A DNA stretch of 64,000 nucleotides. Origin: CBDAQR01 sp965199055. Lineage in GTDB: Bacteria; Pseudomonadota; Gammaproteobacteria; Pseudomonadales; Halieaceae. The stretch's first letter is position 1. Each line of letters opens with the position of its first letter. This document shows, piece after piece, positions 59,607-64,000 of this stretch. The stretch lies in assembly GCA_965199055.1 (NCBI GenBank), contig CBDAQR010000003.1:2232001-2296000 (forward strand), read 5' to 3'. The notes under the pieces were generated by a model. The model did not search any database, was not told the origin of the DNA, and saw nothing but the letters and a program-made list of their open reading frames with translations. Made by a program: the position numbers and the translations under genes.

Positions 59607-60557
59607 TCACCAGGGCAATCTGCCAAGGTCCACATTGCCGCCACTAATGACGCACGCCACAGCGCGTGACCGGAATCGTTCGGGGTGCTCTAGAACGGCG
59701 GCGAAACTCACGGCACCGGAAGGTTCCACAACCGATTTCATACGCGTCCACTGATACTGCATCGCACGAACAATGGACTCTTCTTCAACCGTGACAATGG
59801 TATCGACACACTCTCGGATAATCGCGTAATTCAACTGGCCCAGACTCGTCAAAAGGCCATCCGCGATAGTTTGTGGATTTTCCTGAGGGACCCAGCGGCC
59901 AAGACCAAACGAACGGAAAGCGTCATCCGCCCCGGCAGGCTCCGCGGCAATCACTTCGATGTCCGGCCGCAGCGACTTGATCACGGTGGCCATCCCCGCT
60001 AACAGTCCACCGCCACCCACCGGGATGACGACCGCGCTCAAATCGCCTGACTGTTCTAACAGCTCCAGCGCCGTAGTTCCCGCTCCCGCAATAATGCGAG
60101 GATCGTCGTAGGGATGAACCACATGGGCGCCTGTCTCGGCGACGACCCTGTCGAGCGTGGTCTCCCGCGCCTGCAAGGTCGGCTCACATTCGATAATACG
60201 GCCGCCGTAGCCCGCTACCGCCTCCTTCTTCACCTGGGGCGCATTGGAGGGCATAACGATGTGCGCATTAATCCCTCGTACACCCGCGGCCATTGCCAGC
60301 GCGGCTGCGTGATTGCCCGAGGAGTGTGTGGCTACAGCCTGTATCGAATCTTCCAGACCCAGCACCGCATTGAGCGCACCACGGGCCTTAAAAGCACCAA
60401 CGCGCTGCAGGTTTTCGGCCTTAAATACGACCTTACTGCCGCTGACATCATCAAGCAGACGACTACTCAGCAGGGGAGTACAGTGCGCATGCGCTCGAAT
60501 ACGCTCGCGCGCTGCCTCTACATCTGCTAGTACCACTGCCGGAATTTGCTCTACCAT
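59607..60557 (-). CDS. PLP-dependent serine/threonine dehydratase
   Basis: This 316-residue enzyme belongs to the catabolic threonine/serine dehydratase and serine racemase group. The PLP lysine lies in VGAFKARGALNAV, the phosphate-binding glycine loop in VIPVGGGGLLAGMATVI, and SSGNHAAALAMAA is the conserved substrate loop. It should deaminate threonine or serine, or racemise serine. No ACT domain follows, so it is not the regulated IlvA form. It diverges from the HDAC-like gene across 53 bases. Confidence 0.9.
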   Translation of the reverse strand: MVEQIPAVVLADVEAARERIRAHAHCTPLLSSRLLDDVSGSKVVFKAENLQRVGAFKARGALNAVLGLEDSIQAVATHSSGNHAAALAMAAGVRGINAHIVMPSNAPQVKKEAVAGYGGRIIECEPTLQARETTLDRVVAETGAHVVHPYDDPRIIAGAGTTALELLEQSGDLSAVVIPVGGGGLLAGMATVIKSLRPDIEVIAAEPAGADDAFRSFGLGRWVPQENPQTIADGLLTSLGQLNYAIIRECVDTIVTVEEESIVRAMQYQWTRMKSVVEPSGAVSFAAVLEHPERFRSRAVACVISGGNVDLGRLPW

Positions 60558-60610
60558 CTCTACCCGCGGGTCCTGCTACAATCATTGCCTCAAAGACAAA
60601 GAATAACACC

Positions 60611-61528
60611 ATGTCCTCACTATTCATTAGCCACCAAGACTGTGAAAAACATGTGATGCTGGATCATCACCCGGAGAGTCCTGCGAGACTGCAGCATATC
60701 AATGCAGCGGTCGAGGCGGCAGAGTGGGGCGATAGCCTTATCCGGAAAGAAGCGCGACCCATCGAGCTTCAGGATATAGCCGCTATCCATCCCGCAGAGT
60801 ACGTCGATCGAGTAGCGGCAGCAGAACCCGGAGATGGCATCGTGCGCCTGGACGCTGACACCTCCATGAATCGCCACAGCCTGCGCGCCGCACAACTGGC
60901 AGCGGGGAGCTTGGTACAAGCTACTGAGGCCGTCATGGGCGGGGAAGCAGACAATGCCTTTTGTGCAGTAAGACCCCCCGGGCATCACGCCGAGACCGCG
61001 GCGCCCATGGGCTTTTGTATTTTTAACAACATTGCTCTGGCGGCCGAACGAGCCCTCAGCCTTGGCGCAGAGCGCATCATCATCTTCGATTTCGACGTTC
61101 ACCATGGTAATGGCACGGTTGAGATTTTTATGGACAGGCCTGAGGTGATGGTGTGCTCCAGCTTCCAGTTCCCTTTTTACCCCGGCCGATTCGACGAGGT
61201 GAACGCAGACAATATCGTACTCACACCCTTGCCGGAGGGGACGAATGGCAGCAGCTTTCGATCCGCGGTTGAACGCGATTGGACCGCGGCCATGGAGAAG
61301 CAGCAACCCGATCTTGTGCTGGTATCTGCGGGCTTCGACGCCCACCGAGAAGACCCGCTGGCGGGTCTGTTGTTGGAGGACGAGGACTACCAGTGGCTTG
61401 GAGAGCTATTCAAGGATTACGCATCGCGCTACGCAGACGGTCGCCTGGTCAGCGCCCTGGAGGGGGGCTATAACGTCGAGGCTTTAGCGCGCTCAACGCT
61501 CCGGTACCTGCAAGCACAGACGCACTAG
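60611..61528 (+). CDS. Histone-deacetylase-family amidohydrolase
   Basis: This 305-residue protein matches the HDAC/AcuC/acetylpolyamine amidohydrolase superfamily. The zinc site and charge relay are visible: VRPPGHHAETAAPMGFCIFN, FDFDVHHGNGTVEIF, SAGFDAHREDPLAG, and the catalytic tyrosine region SALEGGYNVE. Substrate could be an acetylated lysine or polyamine. A TACAAT (60577-60582) is a possible -10 box. The stop is directly followed by the AGCS symporter start with no gap, so the two genes are co-transcribed. Confidence 0.92.
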   Translation: MSSLFISHQDCEKHVMLDHHPESPARLQHINAAVEAAEWGDSLIRKEARPIELQDIAAIHPAEYVDRVAAAEPGDGIVRLDADTSMNRHSLRAAQLAAGSLVQATEAVMGGEADNAFCAVRPPGHHAETAAPMGFCIFNNIALAAERALSLGAERIIIFDFDVHHGNGTVEIFMDRPEVMVCSSFQFPFYPGRFDEVNADNIVLTPLPEGTNGSSFRSAVERDWTAAMEKQQPDLVLVSAGFDAHREDPLAGLLLEDEDYQWLGELFKDYASRYADGRLVSALEGGYNVEALARSTLRYLQAQTH

Positions 61529-62905
61529 ATGCTGGAGCAACTGGAAACACTCAGCGCCGCCTTTTCCGATTTCATATGGGGCCGGCCACTACTGGTTCTG
61601 TTGGTTGGCGGAGGTGTGTTCTTTGCGATTTATTCTCGCTTCCTTCCTTACCGCCACATGGGACACGCGGTTGGCATCATGCTGGGCCGCTACGACACCC
61701 CGGACGAAGGGGGTGAACTGACCCACGCACAGGCGCTGGCCGCTGCCTTATCGGGCACGCTGGGTCTCGGCAACATAGCAGGGGTTGCGCTGGCCATAGT
61801 TGCGGGCGGTCCCGGCGCAGTGTTCTGGATGTGGATTACCGCCATAGTCGGCATCGCCACCAAGTTTTTTACCTGCACCCTGGGAATTATGTACCGAGGG
61901 CCAGACAGCCTGGGCAATTTGCAGGGCGGTCCCCAGTATATTATTCGCGAGGCCCTGCCACGCAGCTTCTACCCGCTGGCAATTCTGTTTTCGGCGGCGG
62001 GGATGATAGGCACGCTGCCCATGTTCCAGGCCAATCAGCTGACCGCGCTGGCACGCGAGAGCCTTGGAGCCGGCATTAACCCGGGCCTGTTCAACCTGGC
62101 CGTCGGCTGCACCATAGCAGTCGTCGTCGCCGCGGTGGTATTCGGCGGCCTGCAGCGCGTGGCGCGCGTTTCGGTGGCACTGCTGCCCACGATGGCACTG
62201 ACTTACCTGGGCATGACGCTGTTCATGTTGATTAGCCACGCCAGCGAGGTGCCCGCGCTGTTCGGTCTCATTTTCCGGGAAGCGTTCGATCCACAGGCGA
62301 TTGGTGGCGGGCTACTCGGAGTCATGCTGATCGGTATTAGCCGCGGCGCATTCTCCAACGAGGCGGGGCTGGGCACGGAAGTCATGGCGCATGGCGCCGC
62401 CCGCACCAATGAGCCGGTGCGGGAAGGGCTAGTGGCTACTCTCGGGCCAGTGATCGACACGCTGATCGTCTGCACGTGCACCGCTCTGGTCATCCTGCTC
62501 TCGGGCTTATGGCAGGCGCCCGGAGAGCTCAGCGGCATTTCTATGACACTGACCGCACTGCGCAATGACATGGGTGTTATTGCGGTGATCTTACTCAGTA
62601 TGTGCGTGTTAATTCTGAGCCTGACCACGATGTTTACCGGCTGGTACTACGGCGCCAAGTGCTTCGGATTTTTATTTGGCGCGGAGTACCAGCACTGGTT
62701 TCGTTACTTCTTCATCGGCACCATCATTTTCGGCGCGACGGTAAGTATCGACGTCGTCTTCAACCTTATCGTCGGCGCCTATGGTCTGATGGCCATACCA
62801 ACCATGACCGCAACATTGATGCTGAGACGTCCGGTCATGGAGGCGGCTCGAGAGTACTTCAGCCGACCTTTGGTACCCACCGCACAGCGGGGAGCACAGC
62901 AGTGA
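61529..62905 (+). CDS. AGCS-family sodium:amino-acid symporter (second copy)
   Basis: This 458-residue membrane protein is an AGCS symporter with the signature SGTLGLGNIAGVALAIVAGGPG and the later GISRGAFSNEAGLGTEVMAH. It is a distant paralog of the symporter at 25825. It starts on the base after the HDAC stop and its own stop overlaps the Lrp-type regulator start (GTGA), so the three form a tight operon. Neighbour context suggests alanine, glycine or an acylated amino acid as substrate, but this is inference. Confidence 0.93.
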   Translation: MLEQLETLSAAFSDFIWGRPLLVLLVGGGVFFAIYSRFLPYRHMGHAVGIMLGRYDTPDEGGELTHAQALAAALSGTLGLGNIAGVALAIVAGGPGAVFWMWITAIVGIATKFFTCTLGIMYRGPDSLGNLQGGPQYIIREALPRSFYPLAILFSAAGMIGTLPMFQANQLTALARESLGAGINPGLFNLAVGCTIAVVVAAVVFGGLQRVARVSVALLPTMALTYLGMTLFMLISHASEVPALFGLIFREAFDPQAIGGGLLGVMLIGISRGAFSNEAGLGTEVMAHGAARTNEPVREGLVATLGPVIDTLIVCTCTALVILLSGLWQAPGELSGISMTLTALRNDMGVIAVILLSMCVLILSLTTMFTGWYYGAKCFGFLFGAEYQHWFRYFFIGTIIFGATVSIDVVFNLIVGAYGLMAIPTMTATLMLRRPVMEAAREYFSRPLVPTAQRGAQQ

Positions 62906-63381
62906 AACTCGACCGAATAGACCGCCGCATACTTGCACACATGCAGAAGAATGGGCGCATATCCAACCTGGAACTGGCTGACGCGGTAGGGCTGTCCCCC
63001 ACACCCTGTTCACGCCGGGTCAAGCGCCTTGAGGAGTCGGGAGTCATCGATCGCCACGTGACACTGCTGAATCAATCCACCCTGGGATTGAAACTGACAG
63101 CCTTCATCACCATCGCTATGGACCGACACACGCCCGATCGCTTTGAAAGCTTTGAACGCCAGGTGGCCGAGTTTCCCGAGGTGATTGAGTGTGCTGTCGT
63201 AACCGGGCAATCAGCGGACTACCTGGTCAAAGCTGTGGTACCCGACATGGAGTATTACGAAGCCTTCCTGCTGGGCAAGCTCACCCGGATCGAGGGTGTC
63301 ACGGGCGTGCAATCAAGCTTCGTGTTGCGCCCGGTCATCCGCAAAACCGAGCTGCCCCTCGAACACATAAAGAGTAGTTAG
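62902..63381 (+). CDS. Lrp/AsnC-family transcriptional regulator
   Basis: This 159-residue protein has the N-terminal winged helix-turn-helix LDRIDRRILAHMQKNGRISN and ELADAVGLSPTPCSRRVKRL, then the ligand-binding RAM domain (VIECAVVTGQSADYLVKAVV). Lrp proteins sense amino acids and regulate their uptake or metabolism. GTG at 62902 overlaps the symporter stop by four bases. An upstream reading from 62602 is in the wrong context, inside the symporter gene. It probably controls the adjacent symporter or dehydratase. Confidence 0.93.
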   Translation: MKLDRIDRRILAHMQKNGRISNLELADAVGLSPTPCSRRVKRLEESGVIDRHVTLLNQSTLGLKLTAFITIAMDRHTPDRFESFERQVAEFPEVIECAVVTGQSADYLVKAVVPDMEYYEAFLLGKLTRIEGVTGVQSSFVLRPVIRKTELPLEHIKSS

Positions 63382-63464
63382 ATAGTTACACCGCGGCCCG
63401 GATTCAGGCGCATCAGCTTGTTACCAGCGCGGGGGCTGGCTATATTCCGCTGCTCCACTACAAA

Positions 63465-63478
63465 CTATTAGCTAATAG
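63465..63478. promoter_or_regulatory. 14-bp perfect palindrome before the SDR gene
   Basis: CTATTAGCTAATAG is a perfect inverted repeat that ends 9 bases before the SDR ATG and overlaps its probable ribosome site region (AGG). This looks like a repressor operator of the MarR or TetR type. The binding protein is not identified. Confidence 0.45.
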
Positions 63479-63487
63479 GTCCAAAGC

Positions 63488-64000
63488 ATGGCAGATCATA
63501 TTGATGTCAACGGCCAGGTAGCCCTGGTCACCGGCGGCGCTAGCGGCATGGGAAGAATCTGCGCTCTGCGTCTGGCCAATCGCGGTGCCAAAGTAGCCAT
63601 CTTCGATCTCAATGAGCAGGGCCTCGCCGATACCGCCGCAGAACACGAGAACATCACCGCCTTTCGCTGCGATATTTCGAGTCAGTCCGATATCGCCGCG
63701 CGTATCAACGACGTCGAATCCAGCCTGGGGCCGATAGACCTCTTGATCCATGCGGCAGCCTTGATGCCAGCGCATGCCCTGGCAGACCACGCCGTCGAAA
63801 AGGTGGAGTTTCTCTTCCAGGTCAACTTCTTCGGTACCGTGTATATGATCAAAACCCTGCTGCCGCTTATGCAAGCGCGCGGCAGCGGCCGAATGGTGCT
63901 CTTTGGTTCCATCGCCGGCGTCGCCTTTGTTCCCAAGATGGGTGCGTACTGTGCCACCAAGGCAGCGGTAAACACCTATGTCGAGTGCATGCAGAATGAA
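63488..64000 (+). CDS. Short-chain dehydrogenase/reductase (partial, C-terminus beyond window)
   Basis: The first 171 codons of an SDR-family oxidoreductase lie in the window. The NAD(P)-binding loop TGGASGMGRI, the aspartate that suggests NAD preference in FDLNEQG, and the catalytic GSIAG serine with the YCATK tyrosine-lysine pair are visible. The usual NNAG loop reads HAAA. The substrate is unknown, and the family's broad function prevents a closer call. Confidence 0.93.
   Translation, partial: MADHIDVNGQVALVTGGASGMGRICALRLANRGAKVAIFDLNEQGLADTAAEHENITAFRCDISSQSDIAARINDVESSLGPIDLLIHAAALMPAHALADHAVEKVEFLFQVNFFGTVYMIKTLLPLMQARGSGRMVLFGSIAGVAFVPKMGAYCATKAAVNTYVECMQNE

Noticed and set aside
62602..62901. 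Longer N-terminus for the Lrp-type regulator
   Set aside because: These residues are a shifted-frame reading of the symporter's 3' end; the Lrp fold begins at 62902.

Overview
The window looks like a chromosomal segment of a free-living, probably marine, gammaproteobacterium. The reasons are the tolC / yqiB-cpdA-parE neighbourhood, a full rml (dTDP-rhamnose) set, argA of the fused kinase-like/acetyltransferase type, PitA, two AGCS sodium:amino-acid symporters, and a very large DUF4347-type adhesin. I lean towards the Cellvibrionales/Halieaceae group, but that is inference from gene content. I saw no rRNA, tRNA, CRISPR array, insertion sequence or prophage.

Region 1 (1-21205, minus strand) is one uninterrupted reading frame that starts with GTG at 21205 and runs off the left edge. 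At least 7,068 codons lie inside the window. It encodes a giant secreted or surface protein: an N-terminal basic leader, a DUF4347 domain, a choice-of-anchor-L-like domain, four LamG-like domains, and long arrays of VCBS/cadherin-like and Ig-like repeats. The repeats include a perfect 696-bp duplication, a 297-bp tandem pair that differs only at synonymous sites, a 273-bp pair and an exact 318-bp-period array at the window edge.

Region 2 (21206-31420) begins with a 331-bp divergent intergenic stretch carrying a 17-bp perfect palindrome. It is followed by a TauD-type dioxygenase, a membrane sensor with PP2C phosphatase and HATPase domains, and a STAS antagonist (a partner-switching module resembling HsbR/HsbA or SypE/SypA). 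Next come a glutamine-amidotransferase-like protein, an AGCS symporter, a TPR/SPINDLY O-GlcNAc-transferase-like protein, a PAP2 phosphatase and a MJ1255/VC2487-type glycosyltransferase.

Region 3 (31449-43495) holds an RND efflux pair behind a 16-bp palindrome, an eight-CxxCH cytochrome fused to HEAT and TPR repeats, then parE-cpdA-yqiB facing away from tolC, with a small methyltransferase overlapping the tolC stop.

Region 4 (43532-50220) is a glycan region: an overlapping glycosyltransferase / methyltransferase / alpha-alpha-barrel trio of unknown product, then rfbA-rfbC converging on rfbD-rfbB.

Region 5 (50234-64000) carries an orphan GspE/PilB-type ATPase, PitA, ArgA, IlvD, a DUF6279 lipoprotein with a diguanylate cyclase, a MAPEG protein, a VOC protein, a serine/threonine dehydratase, and an HDAC-AGCS-Lrp operon. 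It ends in a partial short-chain dehydrogenase behind a 14-bp palindrome.

The best candidate for an undescribed system is the combination of the giant adhesin, a divergent partner-switching module with its own sensor, and nearby protein- and lipid-glycosylation genes. A second candidate is the unassigned glycosyltransferase / methyltransferase / alpha-alpha-barrel cluster.
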